A stretch of DNA of 32,796 bases from Bacteriovoracaceae bacterium (GTDB taxonomy: Bacteria; Bdellovibrionota; Bacteriovoracia; Bacteriovoracales; Bacteriovoracaceae), in the NCBI GenBank assembly GCA_003245675.1, contig QKCN01000042.1, positions 1 through 32,796 of the forward strand, written 5' to 3'. How positions within the stretch are numbered: the first letter of the stretch is position 1; every line of letters begins with the position of its first letter. Below, piece after piece: positions 1-7,278 of this stretch. The notes beneath the pieces are model-generated. The model searched no databases, had not been told where the DNA came from, and was given only the letters and a program-made list of their open reading frames with translations. The position numbers were made by a program, and so were the translations under genes.

Positions 1-1
1 G

Positions 2-202
2 AAAGTTTTTGTTGGCCAATTTCGTCCTAAAATTTTTCTTACAAAAGAATACATTAAAGAGTCCTTTTTGTTTATTTTACTCAACTATTATCTTAAAAGA
101 CAAAGGACAAATATCCAACACATTGATTTTTTTATTTCAAAAATAAAGCCCGACAATTCTCCTCAATCTATAATTTATCTAAAGGTAAAGTTTGCCTATT
201 AA
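2..202 (+). CDS. 3' end of an unidentified protein (partial)
   Basis: A reading frame is open from the window edge to a TAA at 200-202, giving 66 residues with no start codon inside the window. It begins KVFVGQFRPKIFL and ends YLKVKFAY, mixing hydrophobic and charged residues in a protein-like way. I do not recognise the family. In DNA this AT-rich an open frame of this length can arise by chance, so the call rests on it running off the edge and stopping just before an apparent promoter and RNA gene. The upstream sequence would settle it. Confidence 0.4.
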   Translation, partial: KVFVGQFRPKIFLTKEYIKESFLFILLNYYLKRQRTNIQHIDFFISKIKPDNSPQSIIYLKVKFAY

Positions 203-210
203 TTTCTGCA

Positions 211-239
211 CTTTTATTTTTCCCAAATTAAGCTAGAAT
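211..239 (+). promoter_or_regulatory. Candidate promoter of the small RNA
   Basis: TAGAAT at 234-239 matches the sigma-70 -10 consensus at five of six positions. A start seven to eight bases later falls at 246-247, exactly at the base of the first hairpin of the candidate small RNA. The -35 region (about 211-217, CTTTTAT) is poor, which would fit a promoter needing an activator. The placement relies mainly on agreement with the hairpin start. Confidence 0.4.
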
Positions 240-245
240 GAAAGT

Positions 246-332
246 TGTAAGTGACAGGAAGTTACTTACTTGAAAAAGAGGCAGGATGCCGAAAAAGAAG
301 GGAGCTAAGCAGGAAGCTCCCTTTCTTTTTTT
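246..332 (+). ncRNA. Candidate CsrA-sequestering small RNA (CsrB/RsmY-like)
   Basis: About 87 bases hold three successive hairpins, each with AGGA in its loop. Hairpin 1 is 247-255 paired with 261-269 (nine pairs, one G-U) around loop AGGAA. Hairpin 2 is GGCA 280-283 with TGCC 287-290 around GGA. Hairpin 3 is the terminator stem 298-306 with 315-323, whose loop contains AGGA. The loop contexts are ACAGGAAGT, GCAGGATGC and GCAGGAAGC. The GGA triplets start at 257, 284 and 312, so they are 27-28 bases apart. CsrA/RsmA is known to bind A(N)GGA in hairpin loops, and CsrB-family RNAs titrate it by repeating that unit. No long reading frame covers the stretch. It is shorter than known CsrB or RsmY RNAs. 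It could instead be the 3' untranslated end of the gene ending at 202. Confidence 0.55.
298..332 (+). terminator. Rho-independent terminator
   Basis: AAGGGAGCT (298-306) pairs perfectly with AGCTCCCTT (315-323) across an eight-base loop, followed by a T-rich tract to 332. It ends the candidate small RNA and separates it from the SIS-domain gene that starts at 362. Confidence 0.88.
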
Positions 333-361
333 CTACCCCCCAGTTTCCCTGAAAACACAAT

Positions 362-1891
362 ATGAAACCGACATTAACTCCAGAACAAGAATCACAATTT
401 TCGCATTTTATGAAAGTCTGTGATCAGTTCAAGCTGGGTATTCTAACGACTGAACAACCTCATCCTCTAACTCAAAATCTTTCACAACTTGCGAACAACG
501 ATCTTCCTCAAGCAATAACAATTCTCAAGAAACTAGACATTGATCTCTTTGACATCGCCCTCAATAAGCTGGAACAAATTCAAGAGATGGCCAATGCTAT
601 CCAAGAGACTTTCAAAAACGGAAACCGACTTTTCCTTTGCGGCTGCGGAGCAACTGGAAGACTATCTCTCGTACTAGAAACAATCTGGCGCCAACTCAAT
701 CCCCAAAGTGAGCAAGTTATCAGCTTTATGGCGGGGGGAGATATTGCCCTAATCAAATCAATTGAAGATTTTGAAGACCATCGCGAATTTGGAGAACGTC
801 AACTCTGCGAACTGGGATTTCACGAAGGAGATCTACTTATTGGAAGTTCGGAAGGAGGAGAAACCAGCTTTGTCATTGGGGCAGTAGAAAAAGCTGCTCA
901 ATTATCAAAGAGCCGCTCCTATTTTCTGTACTGTAACCCAGATAACGTCCTCTCCGCAAATATTGAACGCTCTCGCAACATTATTCAAAATGAAGCTGTA
1001 GGAAAAATCAATTTAACCTGTGGTCCTATGGCCCTATCAGGCAGCACGCGCATGCAAGCCTCAACTATTCTCATGTTGTGTATCGGGCTTGCCATGATTT
1101 ACCCTGCAGATGAGATAAAGCAAAATATCTCTCAAACCAAAATACTACTTGAAGAAACATCTTATGATTTTTTGCACAGTTTTATAGAAGAAGAATCGAA
1201 AATCTATCAAGATGGAGGCTACCTCTTCTATAATGCTGATCCCACCACGGGAATTGGGGTTTTGACGGATACCACAGAACGATCCCCAACTTTTAATCTC
1301 CATCCTTATGAAAACATTCAAGATGCTAATGCCCCTGCCGCCTATAGCTATCTTCTCTTGGAAAATGCACAAAATGTAGAAGAAGCATGGCACTACCTAC
1401 TCGCTCGAGCTCCTCGTGCGCTAGACTGGAAAAGCCACTATGACAGAGTCAACCTCAAGCGACTTTATGGTCACGATATTGGCCCCGAAATACAAAAACA
1501 CCGTAGTCATCTCAAAAACGAACATTTCTATATTAAACATCAGGAAAATTCGCTTCTATGGAGACTCAAAAAAATTGAAAACAAAATTGACCTAAAAAAT
1601 GCGAGCTTATTAGCAATCAATGTCTTACTAAAATCCCTACTAAACATTCACTCAACTCTAGTTATGGGCAGAATGGGACGCTACCAAGATAATATTATGA
1701 TTTGGGTGAGATCCAGTAATCTCAAGCTCATTGACCGCTCCATTCGCTATGCTCAGCTGTTATTGGCCAATGAAAAATTGCAATTTTCCTATGAAAAATT
1801 GGCGCGAGTATGCTTTGAGGAAATGCCTCAGGTCACCAGCAATGATCCCATTGTTCTGCGCATGGTTCGTAGACTTAAAAACGGAAATTAA
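362..1891 (+). CDS. MurQ/GKRP-like SIS-domain protein
   Basis: The 509-residue protein has a SIS sugar-phosphate domain over about residues 60-290. GCGATGR (94-100) matches the GAGTSGR phosphate loop of Mur[20 protein letters not shown] follows (124-142), and [16 protein letters not shown] and [10 protein letters not shown] come later. MurQ is the etherase that turns N-acetylmuramic acid 6-phosphate into GlcNAc-6-phosphate and lactate during wall recycling. Its Glu114 aligns with Glu138 here. The position of MurQ Glu83 is not clearly a glutamate (LETIW replaces DASEC), so etherase activity is uncertain. The chain is about 200 residues longer than MurQ; the extra C-terminal half recalls the two-domain glucokinase regulatory protein. 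No wall-recycling kinase or transporter lies nearby. The ribosome binding site is weak. Its stop overlaps that of queF by four bases. Confidence 0.75.
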   Translation: MKPTLTPEQESQFSHFMKVCDQFKLGILTTEQPHPLTQNLSQLANNDLPQAITILKKLDIDLFDIALNKLEQIQEMANAIQETFKNGNRLFLCGCGATGRLSLVLETIWRQLNPQSEQVISFMAGGDIALIKSIEDFEDHREFGERQLCELGFHEGDLLIGSSEGGETSFVIGAVEKAAQLSKSRSYFLYCNPDNVLSANIERSRNIIQNEAVGKINLTCGPMALSGSTRMQASTILMLCIGLAMIYPADEIKQNISQTKILLEETSYDFLHSFIEEESKIYQDGGYLFYNADPTTGIGVLTDTTERSPTFNLHPYENIQDANAPAAYSYLLLENAQNVEEAWHYLLARAPRALDWKSHYDRVNLKRLYGHDIGPEIQKHRSHLKNEHFYIKHQENSLLWRLKKIENKIDLKNASLLAINVLLKSLLNIHSTLVMGRMGRYQDNIMIWVRSSNLKLIDRSIRYAQLLLANEKLQFSYEKLARVCFEEMPQVTSNDPIVLRMVRRLKNGN

Positions 1892-2388
1892 TACAATTTG
1901 GAAAGCTCCATTGTGTATTTAGTGGGTGCATAACCAATCAGTCTTTCTTCTCTAATCTTCTTGAATTTTGCCATTGCATTAGAGCAAGACGAATAAGGAA
2001 AAATGCTGATTCCACCACGAGGCGTGAATTCTCCTATAACTTCTAAAAATTTAGGCTTGAGCAATTTTTCCAGATCGTCACAAATAGTCTGTACACAATC
2101 TTCATGGAAATCCCCATGATTTCTAAAGCTAAATAGATAAAGCTTTAAAGACTTGGACTCCACCATTGTCTTATCTGCGATATAATTGATAAAAACTTTA
2201 GCAAAGTCAGGCTGACCTGTTTTGGGACATAAAGAAGTAAATTCAGTACAAACAAAACTCACCCATTGCTCACTCTTAGGGTTGCGATTAGTAAACGCTT
2301 CTAATATTTTTGGATCATAGTCCTGAGAATAGCTTGTCTTATTGCTTCCTAATAATGAAATTTCTTTATCTAATTTTCGCTTTGCCAT
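1888..2388 (-). CDS. queF: NADPH-dependent 7-cyano-7-deazaguanine reductase
   Basis: This 166-residue protein matches the short, unimodular QueF type that reduces preQ0 to preQ1 in queuosine synthesis for tRNA wobble positions. [14 protein letters not shown] carries the nucleophile Cys54 and the proton-donor Asp61. VESKS (76-80) is the NADPH-binding motif, and [10 protein letters not shown] (88-97) carries His95 and Glu96 of the nitrile pocket. [13 protein letters not shown] is also conserved in the family. It lies 59 bases downstream of the superoxide dismutase gene on the same strand. Its ribosome binding site is poor (AGGGGC) and sits in one arm of an 11-base inverted repeat. No other queuosine gene is in the window. 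Confidence 0.95.
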   Translation of the reverse strand: MAKRKLDKEISLLGSNKTSYSQDYDPKILEAFTNRNPKSEQWVSFVCTEFTSLCPKTGQPDFAKVFINYIADKTMVESKSLKLYLFSFRNHGDFHEDCVQTICDDLEKLLKPKFLEVIGEFTPRGGISIFPYSSCSNAMAKFKKIREERLIGYAPTKYTMELSKLY

Positions 2389-2391
2389 ATG

Positions 2392-2429
2392 ATTGCCCCT
2401 GCAAATTTATTAAATCTAGCAGGGGCAAT
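2392..2429 (-). promoter_or_regulatory. Hairpin enclosing the queF ribosome binding site
   Basis: ATTGCCCCTGC (2392-2402) and GCAGGGGCAAT (2419-2429) form a perfect 11-base inverted repeat around a 16-base AT-rich loop. On the minus-strand transcript the 3' arm holds the only purine-rich stretch before queF and ends three bases before its ATG. Neither side has a T-tract, so it is not a standard terminator for the superoxide dismutase gene. Folding would hide the start site. Confidence 0.6.
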
Positions 2430-2447
2430 AAATCAAAATTTCCCTTA

Positions 2448-3029
2448 TCAAGCAAGTTGTTTTTCTACAAAATCCCAGTTCACCAATTTCCAAAAGGTGT
2501 CGATATAAGTTGGTCTGGCATTGCGATGATCGACATAATAAGCATGCTCCCAAACATCGATGGTCAATAATGGTCGCAAACCTTCTAAAAGAGGTGTTCC
2601 AGCATTAGAGGTATTCACAATCTGCAATTTGCCTAGCTTATCTTGCACCAGCCAAGTCCAGCCCGACCCAAAATTGTTGGTCGCGCGATCAGAAAATTCT
2701 TTCTTAAATTCCTCTAATCCTCCAAAACGATCCTTTAAGAGACTCACCAACTTTTCAGAAGGATTTTGATAATTGGGAGTTAGGCAATTCCAATAAAAGC
2801 TATGGTTCCAAACCTGTGCTGCATTGTTAAAAATGGGTCCTTCTTTTGACTTGAGAATCACTTCCTCCAATGAAGCATGGGAATACTCGTCTTTATCCTC
2901 CAAAAGGGAATTGAGCTTATTTACGTAAGCCTGATGATGCTTTCCATAGTGATACTCAATAGTCTCTTCGGAAATATGAGGGGCCAAAGCATTTTTTTCA
3001 AAAGGTAATTTAGGTAGTTCGAATTTCAT
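2448..3029 (-). CDS. sodB: Superoxide dismutase [Fe]
   Basis: The 193-residue protein is a normal-length iron/manganese superoxide dismutase, converting superoxide to oxygen and hydrogen peroxide in the cytoplasm. The four metal ligands are visible: His27 in YHYGKHH, His76 in WNHSFYW, and Asp158 and His162 in DVWEHAYY. AAQVWNHSFYW with a glutamine, and the lack of the GGG run before WNH, are typical of the iron form. There is no signal peptide. AAGGAG precedes the ATG at good spacing. queF follows on the same strand. Palindromic sequence lies just upstream of the start. Confidence 0.95.
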   Translation of the reverse strand: MKFELPKLPFEKNALAPHISEETIEYHYGKHHQAYVNKLNSLLEDKDEYSHASLEEVILKSKEGPIFNNAAQVWNHSFYWNCLTPNYQNPSEKLVSLLKDRFGGLEEFKKEFSDRATNNFGSGWTWLVQDKLGKLQIVNTSNAGTPLLEGLRPLLTIDVWEHAYYVDHRNARPTYIDTFWKLVNWDFVEKQLA

Positions 3030-3045
3030 ACATTCTCCTTATTAT

Positions 3046-3065
3046 TTGTTTACAAACAAGTTGTT
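3046..3065. promoter_or_regulatory. Overlapping palindromes upstream of sodB (possible operator)
   Basis: TTGTTT (3046-3051) and AAACAA (3054-3059) form an inverted repeat with a two-base centre. AACAA and TTGTT form a second one centred on 3060. They lie 17-36 bases before the sodB start, where a regulator of the divergent sodB/3193 intergenic region could bind. In AT-rich DNA such short palindromes can be chance. The regulator is not identifiable. Confidence 0.3.
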
Positions 3066-3192
3066 AAATAGTGAAAATGAATGAGTACTGTTACAAAATT
3101 TCTTTTAATTAAGATATTTTCTTTTAAAAACGATATGTTAGAGGGTGATTCGTCAACTCGCTTCCCCCCACACTTTCTCAAAAGGATGAAAA

Positions 3193-3942
3193 ATGGGCAT
3201 ACTTGATGAAGATTTTGGAAAAATTTTCGAAGGATCCTATGTATATCACTATAAAAATAAACCCTATGGAGAAGAAAACTTCACTGTAATGCAAAATCGT
3301 CAAAAGGATTCGACTCGCTATTTTGCAGAGGCCCTCTCCCGTCTCACTACTGGAGAACTACTCAAAATTAAAACCTACTATGAAGTCGATCTCAAATGGC
3401 AACCCGTAAAAGTTATTATCACCAAGACCATTGGAACAGATAGAGCAGAGGAAATGTTTATCTGCAATCACCGCGAAGGAACTATTTCTTATCAATTCCA
3501 AAGAGGCAAAAATAAGAAAATTTTGCAACTCAATTTATCGGGATCGTATCAAATTGCCACTCCGACCTTTACCACTGCAGCGCTTTATCTTCATCAGAAA
3601 AACCCCAGCAACCTAGGGCGTACTCGCTATATCCTCATCACCTCCCCCAATGACTGGGAATTCGAAGGAGAGATTTCAGATCAATCTGTTTTCATTGAAC
3701 CAAAAATGACAGATGGCCCTGAGACAATGAAAATCGGAGAAAACAATCTTCCGGTAAAAACTTTTTATCTCTACGCTCACGATAAAATGGAAAATGTAGA
3801 AGAAAGCCCCATCAGCTTTCACATGAGTAAGCATGTTGGACTTCCTTATGTGATAGAGCCTGCACCTGATACAAAAATCTCAATAAAGAAACTACAAGAT
3901 TTTGATATCCCAACCTACGATTCGGATGGAAGCTACCGCTAA
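3193..3942 (+). CDS. Conserved-looking cytoplasmic protein of unknown function
   Basis: The 249-residue protein has no signal peptide or membrane segment. It starts after AAAGGATG at suitable spacing. Many alternating hydrophobic and polar stretches (for example YILITSPNDWEFEGEI) suggest a mostly beta fold. The middle holds a basic patch (YQFQRGKNKKI) and the C-terminus is acidic (YDSDGSYR). I cannot assign a family. It is divergent from sodB and converges on the helicase gene, with which it shares the four bases CTAA containing both stops. Its position gives no functional hint. Confidence 0.8.
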   Translation: MGILDEDFGKIFEGSYVYHYKNKPYGEENFTVMQNRQKDSTRYFAEALSRLTTGELLKIKTYYEVDLKWQPVKVIITKTIGTDRAEEMFICNHREGTISYQFQRGKNKKILQLNLSGSYQIATPTFTTAALYLHQKNPSNLGRTRYILITSPNDWEFEGEISDQSVFIEPKMTDGPETMKIGENNLPVKTFYLYAHDKMENVEESPISFHMSKHVGLPYVIEPAPDTKISIKKLQDFDIPTYDSDGSYR

Positions 3943-6836
3943 AGCAAAAATTTTCGAATCCCCTCACACGCATCTTTCAGGCTGGTTTTCTCGACCTGAT
4001 AGGGATTCATCAACTTCATAAAACGCTCCATGGTAAAACGTTTCCAATTTTTAGTGCGCGCATCGACGATAATGGCTCCACCTCTATCCTTTTCAGTACG
4101 TAGTAGGCGCCCCAATTTTTGATGCAACGACCTCGTGCGATTTGCCAAAAAATAATCATTGAATTCATTGCCAAAATTTTGCTCATAGAACAATCTTCTT
4201 TTCTCGATGACGAGATCCTGACGCAAATCGGGGATTTTATCGATCACAACCAATTGCAGCGCATCTCCAGGAACATCAAGCCCTTCCCCAAAAGTTTCCA
4301 TCCCCAAAAGAATGCCATTAGGAGATTTTTTAAACTCCTCAACAACCTGTAGCCCCATCCCCTGAATAAAAAGAGGAATACGTCCCTCAAACTTTTTTAG
4401 TAAAAGTTCTCGGGCCCTTTCAAAGCGAGTCTTTGCCGAAAAAAGAAAAAGTGTTCGCCCCCCCAACTCCTCCACCAAAGGCGCCACCTCATTTAAAAGC
4501 TCTTCTACAAACTCTTGCCGATAAAATAGAGGTGTATCATCGCAAAGATAAACTTTAGCCATTTTTTGATAGTCATAAACAGGAGGAATGAATAAACCTG
4601 CTTTAAAACGACGCTCTGCCGGCAAGTAAGAATGTCCAGAAACCCATTCAACTCCCACCATCCCAGTATCCCCAGTCACATTTGCCAAGGTTGCGGAAAC
4701 GGAAACAATAGAGCGAGCGCCAGCCAATAGCTCTTGATAAGTTTTTTCCCCAATATTAATAGGGGAAGCCTCTACAATAAAACCAAATTCAGCGTGATAT
4801 TTTAAAACATTGGCATAATCATCATCATGCCTCAAACACTTGTCTAAAGAACCATAAGAGTCTTCTAGAAGAGCAAAAAATTTTTTAAAAAGAGAAAAAG
4901 CGGTAATATCACCAGTTTCAATTAGCTTATCCAAATCCCATGACTCAGAGTAAGTTTGAAATTTTTCCCAAAGTTCCTTCAACACAAAGCAAATATTTTC
5001 CAGATGATTTAAAATTGAAAGACTTAATTCCTGGTTTGTTTCTGTTCGCTCAGGCAGAGGCATTTCATTCCAATAAACATCTGTAAAACGTGTATTCTGC
5101 TTAAACAGGGATTCAATCTGTTCGTTTAGAGGTAAAAAATTATCTTCTAAACTGATCGCAGAGACTCGCAAAGATTCACGAATCGCTTGAATCAAAGACT
5201 CTCCCCCTTCCTCTTTTTGTAATAAATAAAAAAGGGCTGAAACGCCTTGCTCCGTTTTTATTTGCTTAATGAGCTGCTTTAAAGCGCTTGATTCCAACTG
5301 AGCCGTAAAAACAGAAGTCGCCTCCTGCTCCATACGATGAGCTTCATCAATAATAATTGAAGTTGGCCGGGGCAAAGCCTTGGGCCAATTCATCATCAAG
5401 GCATGATTTCCCACAATAACCTGTGCTTCTTTCGCTTTTTGCAGGTCACTAAAATAAGAACAGTGTTCTCGAAATTCACAACGATGAGCAGTACAGTGGC
5501 GATAATCTACCGCCAACTCTTTTTCAAGATCTGCAAAATCGCGATTTAATTTTTTCAACACGAAAGGAATATTTGAACGATTGATTTTATCGTGCTCCAC
5601 AAAGTTATTGTGATAAAAAAGCAAATCAAAAAAGACATGAGCATATGCTCTATTAAAATCATCTTCGAGTAAAAGAGTTTGGCCAATCTCTCCCAAGCGC
5701 TTCTTCAAGAGTTCATGGAAATACATCTCACAAAAATGATTGCTAGACCCCATTAAGCGAACGAACTTAAAATTGTCATCCAAACCTAAAATAGCCTGAA
5801 CTTGTCGAACCTCTTTGCTCATCACCTGATTTTGCAAAGCTTTCGTCCCTGTAGCAATGAGGATGGGCTCCTTCTCTTCTTTAGCATAAAGAACAGAGGG
5901 AATAAGATACCCCAAGGTTTTCCCTGTTCCCGTAGGAGCCTGAACAAGAGCATGGATATTATTTTTTAGGGCCTGCCCAACTCGCAAAGCCAATTTCAAC
6001 TGCCCATCGCGAAAAGAGTAAAAAGGAAGGTTCGTCCGAATTCCTTCTTCATCTTGAAAAATCTTTTCCATCCCTTCTTTAGAAAAAAGAAAAGGCCCAT
6101 GTAAAGGTTTTCCATTAAAACTTTGCTCATCAAGCAGAGATTCCTGCCACACAAAGTATTTGTCCTCTAAATCAAATTCAATCTGCTCAGCAAGTTCTTG
6201 TAACTCCTGCTGCGTTAAGTTGAAAAAATGAGAAAACCACCAGCGATCGAGATTCTGTTCTCGCACAGTCCTTTTAAATCTTTCTCGAAAAACCCAACTA
6301 TCCTCTCGCTTAAATGTATGCCAATTTGCAAGCAGCAATACTTTTAAAAGATCAAGAGAGTCTTCAAATCCGCGATGAAGCTCTTTTTCCGCAATCCCCA
6401 TCTCAACAATAAAAGATTCGAGATTAAGCTGGGAGCGCTCTGGATACAGAAGAGCGAGATAAAGCAGACTATCTTCAAAAGAAACATCTTCATCTAATTC
6501 ATCAAATTTGTTTTCACTAAAAAAATCTTCTAAGAACTTTTTTTCAAATGAAGCATTGTGAGCAATCAAAGAAGTTCCGGAAAGCTCGACTAGTTCGTCG
6601 GATACTCGCTCCCAGGACGGCGCATTTTTAAGATCTTTCTCTTTAATGCCCGTCAACTTCAAAATAAATTGTGAAATCTCTCCTGTATAGCGAACAAGTG
6701 AGCTATACTTGCGCACTAGCTTAAGCCCCTCAAATTCCAAAAAACCCACATCAATAATGCTATCGTAGTGAGGATCTATACCCGTTGTTTCAATATCAAG
6801 CAGGGTCCAATGCCCCAAAGATGTTTTTTTATTCAT
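3939..6836 (-). CDS. Exonuclease-DinG family iron-sulfur helicase
   Basis: The 965-residue protein fuses a DnaQ-like 3'-5' exonuclease (about 8-170) to a DinG/XPD-type superfamily 2 helicase (about 270-950). Exonuclease motifs: DIETTG (Asp14, Glu16), HNASFEKKF (93-101) and HRGFED (Asp159); exo II has Glu98 where Asp is usual. Helicase motifs: Walker A APTGTGKT (300-307), DEAH (497-500), SVSATL, GMETFGEGLDVPGD, and QKLGRLLRT near the end. Four cysteines (369, 448, 453, 459) are placed as in DinG to hold a 4Fe-4S cluster. DinG unwinds DNA and R-loops with 5'-3' polarity and aids repair. The exonuclease fusion is the layout known from Firmicutes DinG. The ribosome binding site is weak, and a small frame ends nine bases upstream, suggesting coupled translation. 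Confidence 0.9.
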   Translation of the reverse strand: MNKKTSLGHWTLLDIETTGIDPHYDSIIDVGFLEFEGLKLVRKYSSLVRYTGEISQFILKLTGIKEKDLKNAPSWERVSDELVELSGTSLIAHNASFEKKFLEDFFSENKFDELDEDVSFEDSLLYLALLYPERSQLNLESFIVEMGIAEKELHRGFEDSLDLLKVLLLANWHTFKREDSWVFRERFKRTVREQNLDRWWFSHFFNLTQQELQELAEQIEFDLEDKYFVWQESLLDEQSFNGKPLHGPFLFSKEGMEKIFQDEEGIRTNLPFYSFRDGQLKLALRVGQALKNNIHALVQAPTGTGKTLGYLIPSVLYAKEEKEPILIATGTKALQNQVMSKEVRQVQAILGLDDNFKFVRLMGSSNHFCEMYFHELLKKRLGEIGQTLLLEDDFNRAYAHVFFDLLFYHNNFVEHDKINRSNIPFVLKKLNRDFADLEKELAVDYRHCTAHRCEFREHCSYFSDLQKAKEAQVIVGNHALMMNWPKALPRPTSIIIDEAHRMEQEATSVFTAQLESSALKQLIKQIKTEQGVSALFYLLQKEEGGESLIQAIRESLRVSAISLEDNFLPLNEQIESLFKQNTRFTDVYWNEMPLPERTETNQELSLSILNHLENICFVLKELWEKFQTYSESWDLDKLIETGDITAFSLFKKFFALLEDSYGSLDKCLRHDDDYANVLKYHAEFGFIVEASPINIGEKTYQELLAGARSIVSVSATLANVTGDTGMVGVEWVSGHSYLPAERRFKAGLFIPPVYDYQKMAKVYLCDDTPLFYRQEFVEELLNEVAPLVEELGGRTLFLFSAKTRFERARELLLKKFEGRIPLFIQGMGLQVVEEFKKSPNGILLGMETFGEGLDVPGDALQLVVIDKIPDLRQDLVIEKRRLFYEQNFGNEFNDYFLANRTRSLHQKLGRLLRTEKDRGGAIIVDARTKNWKRFTMERFMKLMNPYQVEKTSLKDACEGIRKFLL

Positions 6837-6845
6837 GCTTTATTT

Positions 6846-6935
6846 TTACCGAAAGTAATAAGAAAAGTCTAAGCGCTTCCGCTCAGCTTTAAGAAATTTC
6901 AAATTTGCAACGAGATCGACATTGTTCGATGCCAT
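6846..6935 (-). CDS. Candidate 29-residue leader peptide of the helicase gene
   Basis: GGAGG stands four bases before an ATG that opens a 29-codon frame, starting MASNNVDLVANLKFLKAE and ending FSYYFR. It stops nine bases before the helicase ATG, which has no good ribosome binding site of its own. Ribosomes ending here could restart on the helicase. The GGAGG directly follows the T-tract of a terminator hairpin, so it would be present only in read-through transcripts or those started within about 30 bases. No family is recognised. An open upstream extension of the frame exists but lacks such a start site. Confidence 0.45.
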   Translation of the reverse strand: MASNNVDLVANLKFLKAERKRLDFSYYFR

Positions 6936-6944
6936 ATCGCCTCC

Positions 6945-6977
6945 AAAAATAAAATGACCCTCCGGAGAGGGCCATTT
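6945..6977 (-). terminator. Rho-independent terminator in the helicase leader
   Basis: On the minus strand GAGGGTCATTT pairs with AAATGGCCCTC (11 pairs, one G-U) around a TCCG loop, followed by TTTTATTTTT. The G-U position would be an A-C mismatch on the plus strand, which favours minus-strand use. It lies between the 48-residue small frame and the 29-residue small frame ahead of the helicase, so it could act as an attenuator. Confidence 0.8.
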
Positions 6978-6994
6978 CAAAAAAGCAGGCGACA

Positions 6995-7141
6995 CTATTG
7001 CGAGACTGAACTCGGAAGCCGTGCTTCCCCCTGAGTGTGCTTCAAGTGAGCACATAGCGAGCGATCCGTTCCTGGTAAATCCGAAAACGAATACATCAGC
7101 ACCCAGAAGGCACATAATGAGAAAACGGAAAGCATTTTCAT
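6995..7141 (-). CDS. Candidate 48-residue membrane or secreted small protein
   Basis: AGGAGG seven bases before an ATG opens a 48-codon frame ending in TAG at 6995-6997. The first 20 residues (MKMLSVFSLCAFWVLMYSFS) look like a signal peptide or membrane anchor; the rest is polar with two His and one Cys. A strong terminator follows. Against a purely coding role, the segment is richer in GC than its surroundings and holds two perfect six-base stems (7014-7019 with 7023-7028; 7036-7041 with 7049-7054), so it could be or contain a structured RNA. No homologue is recognised. Confidence 0.45.
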   Translation of the reverse strand: MKMLSVFSLCAFWVLMYSFSDLPGTDRSLCAHLKHTQGEARLPSSVSQ

Positions 7142-7240
7142 TCCTGGGCCTCCTCTTAAAAGCTCATTATTTCCTCTTATATATAATTATCGGTCCAAAC
7201 TTTAGAATACTTGAGCAAAAAGAGCGGCTATTGAAAGGGA

Positions 7241-7270
7241 AATAAAAAAAGGGCCTTATTTCAGGCCCTT
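7241..7270 (-). terminator. Rho-independent terminator after the pyrophosphatase operon
   Basis: On the minus strand AAGGGCCT (7263-7270) pairs with AGGCCCTT (7249-7256) over a six-base loop and is followed by seven T. It lies eight bases beyond the stop of the gene at 7279-8058. Confidence 0.9.
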
Positions 7271-7278
7271 GTAGAAAA

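Noticed and set aside
246-270. GacA-type upstream activating box at the inverted repeat GTAAG...CTTAC
   Set aside because: The GacA box needs about six bases between its half-sites; here the gap is 13, and the repeat sits inside the RNA, not upstream of its promoter.
2392-2447. preQ1-I riboswitch ahead of queF
   Set aside because: queF is a common target, but the class I pattern (short stem, UUC-type loop and an A-rich tail pairing into the loop) is absent. Only a simple long hairpin is present.
6980-7141. SRP (4.5S) or 6S RNA on the minus strand
   Set aside because: The SRP GGAAGCAGC loop and its partner are not in the required arrangement, and I could not trace a 6S closing stem and central bubble.
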